Positions 33,924 through 44,951 of a DNA stretch of 64,000 nt are shown in pieces. The notes below the pieces were generated by a model. The model did no database searches. It saw only the letters and a program-made list of their open reading frames with translations, and was not told where the DNA came from. How positions within the stretch are numbered: position 1 is the stretch's first letter; every line of letters begins with the position of its first letter. The translations under genes were made by a program, and so were the position numbers. Source of the DNA: Lolium rigidum (Eukaryota > Streptophyta > Magnoliopsida > Poales > Poaceae); the NCBI RefSeq assembly GCF_022539505.1, contig NC_061511.1, positions 35,846,620-35,910,619 on the forward strand. The letters run 5' to 3'.

Positions 33924-36480
33924 CTTATGTGATCATCTTCTCAAATTACTAAGCCTAGCTGAAAGGCGTTACAGGAAAGCACTCTTGGAAGATAACCCAT
34001 GTTTTATTTCTGTAATTTTTATTTTGTTGAGTTTTGGAAGTTATTACCACTATAATAACCGCTTCTTATCATTTTTGTTTCGTTTTTATGCCAAGAATAG
34101 CCTCTAATAGGAAGAAAGTAAGATTTGGGGAAGTTGCTGTCCAGAAACAAATTCTGTGATGTCATCATTAAAATTCGTAAAAATAACCAGAGCGTAATTT
34201 TGAGCTGTAATTTTTTATGCATATGCCTCAGGTTATTATCTAACTTTTGTTAGTTCACCAGTTTTCGAGATGGGAACATAGGATTTTCTAAAAAATCAAT
34301 CTTTACCTCCTGTTCTGTTTTGACAGTCTGCACTATTTGCATTTACTTCTTAAATCTCTTTCTTTTTTAGTTCTTTTGATCAAAGAGCTTTTTAAAGAGT
34401 TGCTACAGTATCTAATACTTTAATAGATGTTTGATATATATTAGTACTGAACCTAAGTGGATTTGTTTATTTTAATTATACTAATGTTGCTAATAAAGAA
34501 TTATGTGAAGTTTTGTATGAAGGAAATTTTCAAGTGTAGGGAGAGAAGAATGATGTGATGAGATGGAGAATGGATAAAAGCTCAAGCTTGGGGATTTCCC
34601 TGCACCGCAAGAAATATCCAAGAGGTACAAGCGTCAAAACTTGGGGATGCCCAAGTCATCACCTTCTTCATCAACAAAGCATGAGGTCATCTTTCAAGAC
34701 GCTATATTTTTATTACTTCATATACTATGTGTTGTTCTTGGAGCGTATTTATTTTTGTTTTTAGTTTAGTTTTTTTTGTTTGCTGTAGCATATGGTTGAT
34801 CCTAGCATTCTTGTGTGGGAGAGAGACACGCTCCATTTTCATTGCATAGAACACTCTAGTTTTCGCTCTTATTGTTCTGCGGGTGTTCTAGTTTGCTAGT
34901 ACTGCGTTTAGCTCTTGTTCTTTCACTCGAATTATGTTCAGAGCTCGATAGTTTCTTTATTTATGTATGATTAGCTATCTGGTCCATATTTATTTTCATC
35001 TTTGAGAGATATTTCAAACAAGTTGATTGATGTTGGATACGAGTAAAATGTTTCATGTCTATAGATGCAAAATAAAGCTTGTCTAGATTATGGCATAGAC
35101 TTTGGCATGTCATGTTGGATGTTATTCTTGTCATATGCTTAGTATTTATTATTGTAGCATGACTTGTTTCAAATGGCTGAGAGTGCATAATGTGTCATTG
35201 AAAGAATCATGTGTTGTTTCCATCATAAAAGCATTATATTGTGGTATTCTCTTTTGATGCTTTATTGGGTTGATTTGACGAATGCTTACACTATGTTATA
35301 ACTATAACCAGTCAACTAAAGCCTATATGATCATTTAGTTTTTTAATTCTAATATCACTTTATGCTTTGATTAATAATGTTTTGTCGCTATGCATGGTTA
35401 TGACCATTATTGCTCTCTTAGTTGGTCGCTCCCAGTCTTTTGCCAGCCTTCGCCTGTGCTGAGTATGATCTCTACTCGTGCATCCAACCACCAAAAACCA
35501 AAGTTGCCAATTATGTCCACCATACATACCTATATATATGTGGTATTTCACCGCCACTCCAAAGTAAATTACTTGTGTGCTACCTTTGAACCTTCAAAAT
35601 TACTACATGTTTTGTGTTTTGTTTTAGCTCATGAGGAAGTATTGAATGATTTATTGTCTTTTCATGACCTCACACCTTAAATAGCATGCATAATATGCTA
35701 AATTCCTTAATATTTCAAAAAGATCAAGGCAACCGGGTGCCCATCCCAAATAAAAAAATAAACAAATAATATTCCGCACATTATGTACTGGAGAGATCGT
35801 AAATAATGGCGTGCAATGGAGAACTACATGGGAGCCTCTCTTGAGGTCACTATATGAAAGGATGATATATTATTTGATGTCATTCGTTGACATAGACATG
35901 CATACCTCTCAAAATTATATGTTCAACACTTCTATTGCATTCAAAATAAAAAAGCTCTAGCACATGACTAATCTTGATTCCCTCTGCGCAGGGCCTTTCT
36001 TTTACTTTTATGTTGAGTCTTCATCTTCTTGCTTTATGCATCAATTAATATAGCATAGTTGTCATTCTTAGTGCAATGTGCATAGTCCCAAAATTATTAT
36101 TGATTCATGATTATGCTATTGCTTGTTCTTAAATTACTTGTATCTAGTCACCCTTTGAAATTTAAAGGTGTCCTAGCATTTATGTTTTGCTACTTCATAA
36201 AGGACATGTTGAGTACCACTTTGATATGTTTTATCTATGCTCATAAACAAACAATTGCTTTCACTGCATAATTATTCATGATCCTTTGTTTGAGTTACTT
36301 CTCATGTTATAACATAGTTGCTAAGTTCTATTGTTAGAATTATATCTATCATGCCTATGTTTATTGTACTTTGATCCCAGCTTACAATGCTTTACAAAGG
36401 TTGATCAAGATTGTGATAGTTGCATGTCACCTTAAAAATTATTTTTTTATCACTTACCTACTCGAGGACGAGCAGGAGTT
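33924..36480 (+). other. Noncoding internal 3' region of element B
   Basis: B resumes after CATAT. The wording GGAAGATAACCCATGTTTTATTT at about 33988 matches C at about 40758, which confirms that this is the same internal region. No coding is supported. AAGCTTGGGGAT and ACTTGGGGATGCCC motifs occur near 34584 and 34639. Confidence 0.7.
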
Positions 36481-36495
36481 AAGCTTGGGGATGCT
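36481..36495 (+). promoter_or_regulatory. Polypurine tract of element B
   Basis: AAGCTTGGGGATGCT directly precedes the 3' LTR of B. Confidence 0.75.
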
Positions 36496-37894
36496 TGATA
36501 CGTCTCAAACGTATCTATAATTTTACACCAATTCATATATATTTTGCTTACACTTCGTTGCACTTTTACATGATTTCCGGCACTAACCTATTAACAAGAT
36601 GCCACAATGCCAGTTCCCCGTTTTCTGCTATTTTTGTATTTCAGAAAAGTTGTACAGGGAATATTCTCGGAATTGGACGAAACAAAAACCGAAGTCAATA
36701 TTTTACTGAAACGAAGTCCAAAGGGGGGTCGAAGAGGTGCAGCAGGGCACCCAAACCAGCCGTAGGCGCGGCCTGGACCTGGCCCGTGCCTAGGGTAGGT
36801 GTGGGGCCACCAGGCACCCCACCGACCTAAATCATCCGCCTATTTATACATCTTCTCTGGAAAACCCTGGATATACAAGCCTCCATCCACAAAAAGTTCC
36901 GTAGCTCCACTGCCGTCGCAGACAAGATCCGAGGGACAGAAGTCTCTGTTTCGGCGCGCTGCCAGGACGGGGAATTGCCCCCGGAGCCATCTCCATCGAC
37001 TCCAGCGCCATTTTCATCGCCGTTGCTGACTCCTATGATGAGGAGTGAGTAGTTCTCCCCTGGGGATGAGGGCTCCACCGGTAGCTATGTTGTTTATCTC
37101 TCTCTCTCATGGTGTGATTTTTATGCGATCATGCGTTTTGTAATATAGATGTCGTTATGCTATTCAAGTGGATTTTACTTATGTGATCTCCGGAGACTCC
37201 TTGTCCCACGTGTGTAAAGGTGACGGTGTGTGCACCGTGTGGGTCTCTTAGGCTATATTTCACATAATACTTGTTCACTGAATTATGATTTGAGTTGGAT
37301 GTCTCTATGAAATTTTGGTGTGTTAGTACCTCCTATGAATGCTCAAAGTGACGGAGTGGGGTGTTCATTAGTACTTGGGAATACATCTTTAAGGTTTGCT
37401 TTTGCATCCCTACGCGGTGAATTAGTGTTCGTTATCCAACCGGAGAGTAGTTCAGAATAGCATAGTGAGTTGCTTATATTTATATTCCTTTATGATATCA
37501 TTGTTGAGAGTGACCACTAGTGAATGTATGATCCCAATGCCTTGTTTCCAAACATCGAATCACCGTTTATTTACTGTTTTACTGCATGTTTAGTTGCTGC
37601 TATATTTATTTCAGATTGTTATTACCACTCATATTCATCCATATCACTTGCATTTTACTATCTCTTCGACAAACTAGTGCACCTATACATCTAACAAGTG
37701 TATTGGGTGTGTTGGAGACACAAGAGACTTCTTGTATCGTAATTGCAGGGTTGCTTGAGAGGGATATCTTTGACCTCTACCTCCCCGAGTTAACCTTGGG
37801 TGATCCACTTAAGGGAAACTTGCTGCTGTTCTACAAACCTCTGCACTTGGAGGCCCAACACTGTCTACAAGAATAGAAGAGTGCGTAGACATCA
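36496..37894 (+). repeat. 3' LTR of element B
   Basis: Starts TGATACGTCTCAAACGTATC and ends GTAGACATCA, followed by TCCCC, where LTR D resumes. Confidence 0.9.
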
Positions 37895-38058
37895 TCCCCT
37901 TTATTTGGTTTATAATCCTGCAGAACAGGAAAAACCCTATTTCGCGTATTTTTCACTTTCAGAGACCTATACGGAGTCAAATTGATCTGCGATTTTTGGA
38001 GCATCATTTTTTCACCGGGAGCAACATAATGGAATTTTGGAGCACACCTGGAGAGGCC

Positions 38059-39716
38059 TGATACGTCTCCGACGTATCGATAATTTCTTGTGTTCCATGC
38101 CACATTATTGATGATATCTACATGTTTTATGCACACTTTATGTCATATTCGTGCATTTTCTGGAACTAACCTATTAACAAGATGCCGAAGTGCCGGCTCC
38201 TGTTTTCTCGCTGTTTTTGGTTTCGTAAATCCTAGTAAGGAAATATTCTCGGAATCGGACGAAATCAAGACCCAGGTTCCTATTTTTCCACGAAGCTTCC
38301 GGAACACCCGGAAGGACCGCAGGGGGGCCACGAGCCCACCGCACCATAGGCCGGCGCGGCTCGGGTGTGGCCTGCGCCACCCTATGGTGCCGCCGCCTCG
38401 TTGACCCTCTCGACGCCGCCTCTTCGCCTATAAGAAGCCCCCGGACCTAAAACCTCGAGACGAAAAACCACGGTACGAGAAACCTTCCGCAGCCGCCGCC
38501 ATCGCGAAGCCAAGATCCGGGGACAGGAGTCTCGTTCCGCACGCCGCCGGGACGGGGAAGTGCCCCCGGAAGGCTCCTCCATCGACACCACCGCCATCTC
38601 CATCAACGCTGCCGTCTCCCATGAGGAGGGAGTAGTTCTCCATCGAGGCTCTGGGCTGTACCGGTAGCTATGTGGTTCATCTCTCTCCTATGTACTTCAA
38701 TACAATAATCTCATGAGCTGCCTTACATGATTGAGATTCATATGATGATGCTTGTAATCTAGATGTCGTTATGCTAGTCAAGTGAATTTTACTTATGTGA
38801 TCTCCGGAGACTCCTTGTCCCACGTGTGTAAAGGTGACAGATGTGTGCACCGTGTGGGTCTCTTAGGCTATATTTCACGTAATACTTATTCACTCGTTAT
38901 GAATGGCATAGTGAAGTGCTTATTTATATCTCTTTATGATTGCAATGTGTTTTGTATCACTACTATTCCATGTGCTACTCTAGTGATGTTATTAAAGTAG
39001 TTTTATTCCTCCTGCACGGTGTAATGGTGACAGTGTGTGCATCCGTGTTAGTACTTGGCGTAGGCTATGATTATGATCTCTTGTAGATTATGAAGTTAAC
39101 TATTGCTATGATGGTATTGATGTGAACTATTCCTCCTACATGGTGTGAAGGTGACAGTGTGCATGCTATGTTAGTACTTGGTTTAGTCGTGTTGATCTTT
39201 CATGCACTCTAAGGTTATTTAAATATGAACATTTAATTGTGGAGCTTGTTAACTCCGGCATTGAGGGTTCGTGTAATCCTACGCAATGTGTTCATCATCC
39301 AACAAGAGAGTGTAGAGTATGCATTTATCTATTCTCGTTATGTGATCAAAGTTGAGAGTGTCCACTAGTGAAAGTGTAATCCCTAGGCCTTGTTCCTAAA
39401 TATCGCTATCGCCGCTTGTTTACTTGTTTTATTGCGTTACTACTGCTGCGTTACTACTCGCTCATACTTATTTATACCACCCGTATTTCACTATCTCTTC
39501 GCCGAACTAGTGCACCTATTAGGTGTGTTGGGGACACAAGAGACTTCTTGCTTTGTGGTTGCAGGGTTGCATGAGAGGGATATCTTTGACCTCTTCCTCC
39601 CTGAGTTCGATAAACCTTGGGTGATCCACTTAAGGGAAAACTTGCTGCTGTTCTACAAACCTCTGATCTTGGAGGCCCAACACTGTCTACAGGAAAAGGA
39701 GGAGGCGTAGACATCA
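38059..39716 (+). repeat. 5' LTR of element C
   Basis: Starts TGATACGTCTCCGACGTATC and ends GTAGACATCA. CTATAAGAAGCC near 38429 is a likely TATA region. Pairs with 43291-44951. Confidence 0.92.
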
Positions 39717-39726
39717 AGCTATTTTC

Positions 39727-39744
39727 TGGCGCCGTTGCCGGGGA
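39727..39744 (+). promoter_or_regulatory. Primer binding site, tRNA-Asp type, element C
   Basis: TGGCGCCGTTGCCGGGGA matches the complement of the plant tRNA-Asp 3' end as I know it. The phrase AGCTATTTTCTGGCGCCGTT recurs at 39807, and a decayed third copy (TTTTCTCGGCGCCGTTG) lies at about 39876. Confidence 0.85.
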
Positions 39745-39967
39745 ACGAAAAGCTTCTACACAGGGATTTCCTCCCTCGTCAACCACGCGCCAGTTGTGGA
39801 CAGCAAGCTATTTTCTGGCGCCGTTGCCGGGAGGAAAGGTAAAGGCACTCACACTCCGGTCCCGTGTAAAGTACTTTTCTCGGCGCCGTTGTGTGTGTGC
39901 TCGAAGCTATTTCCTTTAGATCCTGCAATTGCATCTTTTTGTTTCTTGTTTACACTAGTTTGGCATA

Positions 39968-40624
39968 ATGGACAAGAATGAGCTTCTTATTCTATTTCCT
40001 GATTTAAAACATGGATTGTTTGATGCGAAAATTAAAAAACCTATGGAATCTTATTTGCATGCTGGTAGTAATATTAGTATGAACGCTTTGAACACTATTG
40101 TTGCTAATGCTATGGAAAATTCTAAGCTTGGGGAAGCTGGTTTTGATGAGCATGATCTTTTTAGTCCCCCAAGCATTGAGGAGAAAATTTTCTTTGATGA
40201 TACTTTGCCTCCTATTTATGATGATTATAATGATATTGGTCTTTTGGTGCCACCTACTATGGAGAGTAAATTTTGTTGTGATTATACTATGCCTCCTACA
40301 CTTGATGAGAATAATAATGATAGCTACTTTGTTGAATTTGCTCCCACTACAACTAATAAAATTGATTATGCTTATGTGGAGAGTAATAATTTTATGCATG
40401 AGACTCATGATAAGAATGCTTTATGTGATAGTTATATTGTTGAGTTTGCTCATGTTGCTACTGAAAGTTATTATGAGAGAGGAAAATATGGTTGTAGAAA
40501 TTTTCATGTTACTAAAACACCTCTCTATGTGCTTGAAATTTTTGAAGCTACACTTGTTTTATCTTCCTATGCTTGTCACTTTGCTCTTCATGAACTTGTT
40601 TACTTACAAGATTCCTATGCATAG
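39968..40624 (+). CDS. Orphan acidic repeat protein of element C
   Basis: A single intact frame of 218 aa from MDKNELLILFPDLKHGLFDA. Residues 40-130 are acidic repeats with FSPPSIEEKIFFDDTLPPIY, DDYND, VPPTMESK and MPPTLDEN; then comes DSYFVEFAPTT, partly repeated as DSYIVEFAHVATES. No gag zinc knuckle, protease, polymerase or integrase signature is seen. The homologue in B is broken, so the ORF was shared by an ancestor of both. Function is unknown; position after the primer site is where gag normally lies. Composition is poor in Cys and rich in Asp/Glu/Asn/Tyr. Confidence 0.75.
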   Translation: MDKNELLILFPDLKHGLFDAKIKKPMESYLHAGSNISMNALNTIVANAMENSKLGEAGFDEHDLFSPPSIEEKIFFDDTLPPIYDDYNDIGLLVPPTMESKFCCDYTMPPTLDENNNDSYFVEFAPTTTNKIDYAYVESNNFMHETHDKNALCDSYIVEFAHVATESYYERGKYGCRNFHVTKTPLYVLEIFEATLVLSSYACHFALHELVYLQDSYA

Positions 40625-40766
40625 GAAGCATGTTAGGCTTAAATGTGTTTTGAATTTGCTTCTTGATGCTCTCTTTTGCCTCAAATACTATTTACTGGCG
40701 AGTGCATCATTAAAACTGCTTGAGCCCATCTTAATGGCTAAAAAGAAAGAACTTCTTGGGAGATAA
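40098..40766 (+). other. Overlapping +1 frame in element C (222 codons, hydrophobic)
   Basis: This frame is open for 222 codons, mostly on top of the acidic ORF, and runs 142 bases past its stop. It is Leu/Met/Ile-rich because GAT/GAA-rich codons read as ATG/ATT in +1. The tail YKIPMHRKHVRLKCV and NLLLDALF is also kept in B (25226-25380) as YKIPMHRKWVRLKCV and YLLLDALF, beyond the acidic ORF. The overlap may be a composition artefact; the tail may be real coding reached by a frameshift. Confidence 0.3.
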
Positions 40767-43290
40767 CCCATGTGTTATTTTGCTACAGTAATTTGTTTTA
40801 TATTTGTGTCTTGGAAGTTGTTTACTACTGTAGCAACCTCTCCTTATCTTAGTTTTGTGTTTTGTTGTGCCAAGTAAAGTCGTTGATAGCAAGGTTGATA
40901 CTAGATTTGGATTACTGCGCAGTAAACAGATTTCTTTGCTTGTCACGAATCTGGGTCTAATTCTCTGTAGGTAACTCAGAAAATTATGCCAATTTACGTG
41001 AGTGATCCTCAGATATGTACGCAACTTTCATTCAATTTGGACATTTTCATCTGAGCAAGTCTGGTGCCCTTTTAAAATTCGTCTTTACGGACTGTTCTGT
41101 TTTGACAGATTCTGCCTTTTATTTCGCATTGCCTCTTTTGCTATGTTGGATGGATTTCTTTGTTCCATTACCTTCCAGTAGCTTTGGGCAATGTCCAGAA
41201 GTGTTAAGAATGATTGTGTCACCTCTGAACATGTGAGTTTTTGATTATGCACTAACCCTCTAATGAGTTTGTTTCGAGTTTGGTGTGGAGGAAGTTTTCA
41301 AGGGTCAAGAGAGGAGGATGATATACTATGATCAAGACAAGTGAAGAGTCTAAGCTTGGGGATGCCCCGGTGGTTCATCCCTGCATATTTCAAGAGGACT
41401 CAAGCATCTAAGCTTGGGGATGCCCAAGGCATCCCCTTCTTCATCGACAAATTATCAGGTTCCTTCTCTTGAAACTATATTTTTATTCAGTCACATCTTA
41501 TGTACTTTACTTGGAGCGTCTGTTTGCTTTTGTTTTTGTTTTTGTTTGAATAAATGCTTGTGTGGGAGAGAGACACGCTCCGCTGGTTCGTATGAACACA
41601 TGTGTTCTTAGCTCATAATATTCATGGCGAAGTTTCCTCTTCGTTAAATTGTTATATGGTTGGAATTGGAAAATGCTACATGTAGTAATTGCTATAATGT
41701 CTTGGGTAATGTGATACTTGGCAATTGTTGTGCTCATGTTTAAGCTCTTGCATCATATACTTTACACCTATTAGTGAAGAAATACATAGAGCATGCTAAA
41801 ATTTGGTTTGCATAATTGGTCTCTCTAAGGTCTAGATAATTTCTAGTATTGAGTTTGAACAACAAGGAAGACGGTGTAGAGTCTTATAATGTTTTCAATA
41901 TGTCTTTTATGTGAGTTTTGCTGCACCGGTTCATCCTTGTGTTTGTTTCAAATAACCTTGCTAGCCTAAACCTTGTATCGAGAGGGAATACTTCTCATGC
42001 ATCCAAAATCCTTGAGCCAACCACTATGCCATTTGTGTCCACCATACCTACCTACTACATGGTATTTCTCCGCCATTCCAAAGTAAATTGCTTGAGTGCT
42101 ATCTTTAAAATTTCCATTATTCGCCTTTGCAATATATAGCTCATGGGACAAAATAGCCTTAAAAACTATTGTGGTATTGAATATGTACTTATGCACTTTA
42201 TCTCTTATTAAGTTGCTTGTTGTGCGATAACCATGTTCCTGGGGACGCCATCTACTCTTTGTTGAATATCATGTGAGTTGCTATGCATGTTCGTCTTGTC
42301 TGAAGTAAGGGCGGTTTTCACAATCAAATGGTTTGAGTATGCATACCGTTAGAGAAGAACATTGGGCCGCTAACTGAAGCCATGAATCATGGTGGAAGTT
42401 TCAGTTTGGACATAAAACCTCAATCTCTTATGAGAATATTAATCGTTGTTGAATGCTTAAGCATTAAAAGAGGAGTCCATTATCCGTTGTCTATGTTGTC
42501 CCGGTATGGGTGTCTAAGTTGAAGAATGATCAAAAGCGAGAAATCCAATGCGAACTTTCTCCTTAGACCATTGTACAGAGCGGCATAGAGGTACCCCTTT
42601 GTGACACTTGGTTGAAACATATGCTATGCAATGATAATCTGTGTTAATCCAAGCTAATTAGGACAAGGTGCGGGCACTATTAGTATACTATGCATGAGGC
42701 TTGCAACTTGTAAGATATAATTTACATAACTCATATGCTTTATTACTACCGTTGACAAAATTGTTTCATGTTTTCAAAACCAAAGCTCTAGCACAAATAT
42801 AGCAATCGATGCTTTCCTCTTTGAAGGACCTTTCTTTTACCTTTTATGTTGAGTCAGTTCGCCTATTTCTCTCCACCTCAAGAAGCAAACACTTGTGTGA
42901 ACTGTGCATTGATTCCTACATACTTGCATATTGCATTTGTTATATTACTCTATGTTGACAATCATCCATGAGATATACATGTTATAAGTTGAAAGCAACC
43001 GCTGAAACTTCATCTTCCATTGTGTTGCTTCAATGTCTATACTTTAAATTATTGCTTTATGAGTTAACTCTTATGCAAGACTTATTGATGCTTGTCTTGA
43101 AAGTGCTATTCATGAAAAGTCATTACTTTATGATTCAGTTGTTTACTCATGTCATTACCATTGTTTTGATCGCTGCATTCATTACATATGTTTACAATAT
43201 GATCAAGTTTATGATGGCATGTCACTCCAGAAATTATCTTTGTTTATCGTTTACCTGCTCGGGACGAGCGTAAACTAAGCTTGGGGATGC
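40767..43290 (+). other. Noncoding internal 3' region of element C
   Basis: No supported ORF. AAGCTTGGGGATGCC stands at 41352 and 41410, and AAGCTTGGGGATGC at 43277-43290 directly before the 3' LTR is the functional polypurine tract candidate. The middle is similar to 33924-36480 of B. Confidence 0.7.
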
Positions 43291-44951
43291 CGATACGTCT
43301 CCGACGTATCGATAATTTCTTGTGTTCCATGCCACATTATTGATGATATCTACATGTTTTATGCACACTTTATGTCATATTCGTGCATTTTCCGGAACTA
43401 ACCTATTAACAAGATGCCGAAGTGCCAGTTCCGTTTTCTCGCTGTTTTTGGTTTCGAAATCCTAGTAAGGAAATATTCTCGGAATCGGACGAAATCAAGA
43501 CCCAGGTTCCTATTTTTCCACGAAGCTTCCGGAACACCCGGGAAGGACCGAGAGGGGGCCACAGGCCCACCAGACCATAGGCCGGCGCGGCCTGGGTGTG
43601 GCCCGCGCCACCCTATGGTGCCGCCGCCTCGTTGACCCTCTGACGCCGCCTCTTCGCCTATAAGAAGCCCCTGAACCTAAAACCTCGAGACGAAAAAACC
43701 ACGGTACGAGAAACCTTCCAGAGCCGCCGCCATCGCGAAGCTAAGATCTGGGGGATAGGAGTCTCTGTTCCGGCACGCCGCCGGGATGGGGAAGTGCCCC
43801 CGGAAGGCTCCTCCATCGACACCACCGCCATCTCCATCAACGCTGCTGTCTCCCATGAGGAGGGAGTAGTTCTCCATCGAGGCTCGGGGCTGTACCGGTA
43901 GCTATGTGGTTCATCTCTCTCCTATGTACTTCAATACAATAATCTCATGAGCTACCTTACATGATTGAGATTCATATGATGATGCTTGTAATCTAGATGT
44001 CGTTATGCTAGTCAAGTGAATTTTACTTATGTGATCTCCGGAGACTCCTTGTCCCACGTGTGTAAAGGTGACGAGTGTGTGCACCGTGTGGGTCTCTTAG
44101 GCTATATTTCACAGAATACTTATTCACTGTTATGAATGGCATAGTGAAGTGCTTATTTATATCTCTTTATGATTGCAATGTGTTTTGTATCACTACTATT
44201 CCATGTGCTACTCTAGTGATGTTATTAAAGTAGTTTTATTCCTCCTGCACGGTGTAATGGTGACAGTGTGTGCATCCGTGTTAGTACTTGGCGTAGGCTA
44301 TGATTATGATCTCTTGTAGATTATGAAGTTAACTATTGCTATGATGGTATTTGATGTGAACTATTCCTCCTACATGGTGTGAAGGTGACAGTGTGCATGC
44401 TATGTTAGTACTTGGTTTAGTCGTGTTGATCTTTCATGCACTCTAAGGTTATTTAAATATGAACATTTAATTGTGGAGCTTGTTAACTCCGGCATTGAGG
44501 GTTCGTGTAATCCTACGCAATGTGTTCATCATCCAACAAGAGAGTGTAGAGTATGCATTTATCTATTCTGTTATGTGATCAATGTTGAGAGTGTCCACTA
44601 GTGAAAGTGTAATCCCTAGGCCTTGTTCCTAAATACTGCTATCGTCTGCTTGTTTACTTGTTTCTTCGCGTTACTATTGCTTTGCGTTACTACTGCTCAT
44701 ACTTATTTATACCACCTGTATTTCACTATCTCTTCGCCGAACTAGTGCACCTATTAGGTGTGTTGGGGACACAAGAGACTTCTTGCTTTGTGGTTGCGGG
44801 GTTGCATGAGAGGGATATCTTTGACCTCTTCCTCCCTGAGTTCGATAAACCTTGGGTGATCCACTTAAGGGAAAACTTGCTGCTGTTCTACAAACCTCTG
44901 CTCTTGGAGGCCCAACACTGTCTACAGGAAAAGGATGGGGCGTAGACATCA
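43291..44951 (+). repeat. 3' LTR of element C
   Basis: Matches 38059-39716 closely. The first base is C instead of T (CGATACG). It ends GTAGACATCA, then AGGCC and the continuation of LTR D. Confidence 0.92.

Larger units (their letters stand above)
23049..37894 (+). mobile_element. LTR retrotransposon B (non-autonomous Gypsy), split by E
   Basis: Flanked by TCCCC (23044-23048 and 37895-37899) within solo LTR D. LTRs are 23049-24477 (1429 bp) and 36496-37894 (1399 bp). It has a tRNA-Asp-type primer site at 24488 and an acidic orphan ORF, but no gag, protease, reverse transcriptase or integrase of its own. All enzyme genes inside its span belong to E (25388-33918). It starts TGATACATCTCAAACGTATC (TGATACGTC in the 3' LTR) and ends GTAGACATCA, as C does, so B and C are related families. 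Confidence 0.9.
38059..44951 (+). mobile_element. LTR retrotransposon C (non-autonomous Gypsy)
   Basis: A 6893-bp element with AGGCC at 38054-38058 and 44952-44956, inside solo LTR D. LTRs are 38059-39716 (1658 bp) and 43291-44951 (1661 bp); their second halves are nearly identical by eye, so C is probably one of the younger insertions here. It has a primer site, one intact acidic orphan ORF and a long noncoding 3' part. No gag or pol is present, so it depends on enzymes supplied elsewhere. The 3' LTR begins CGATACG instead of TGATACG. Confidence 0.93.

Noticed and set aside
39727..39833. tRNA-Asp gene at the GGCGCCGTTGCCGG sequences
   Set aside because: Only the complement of the tRNA 3' end is present, directly after an LTR; no cloverleaf. 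These are primer sites.
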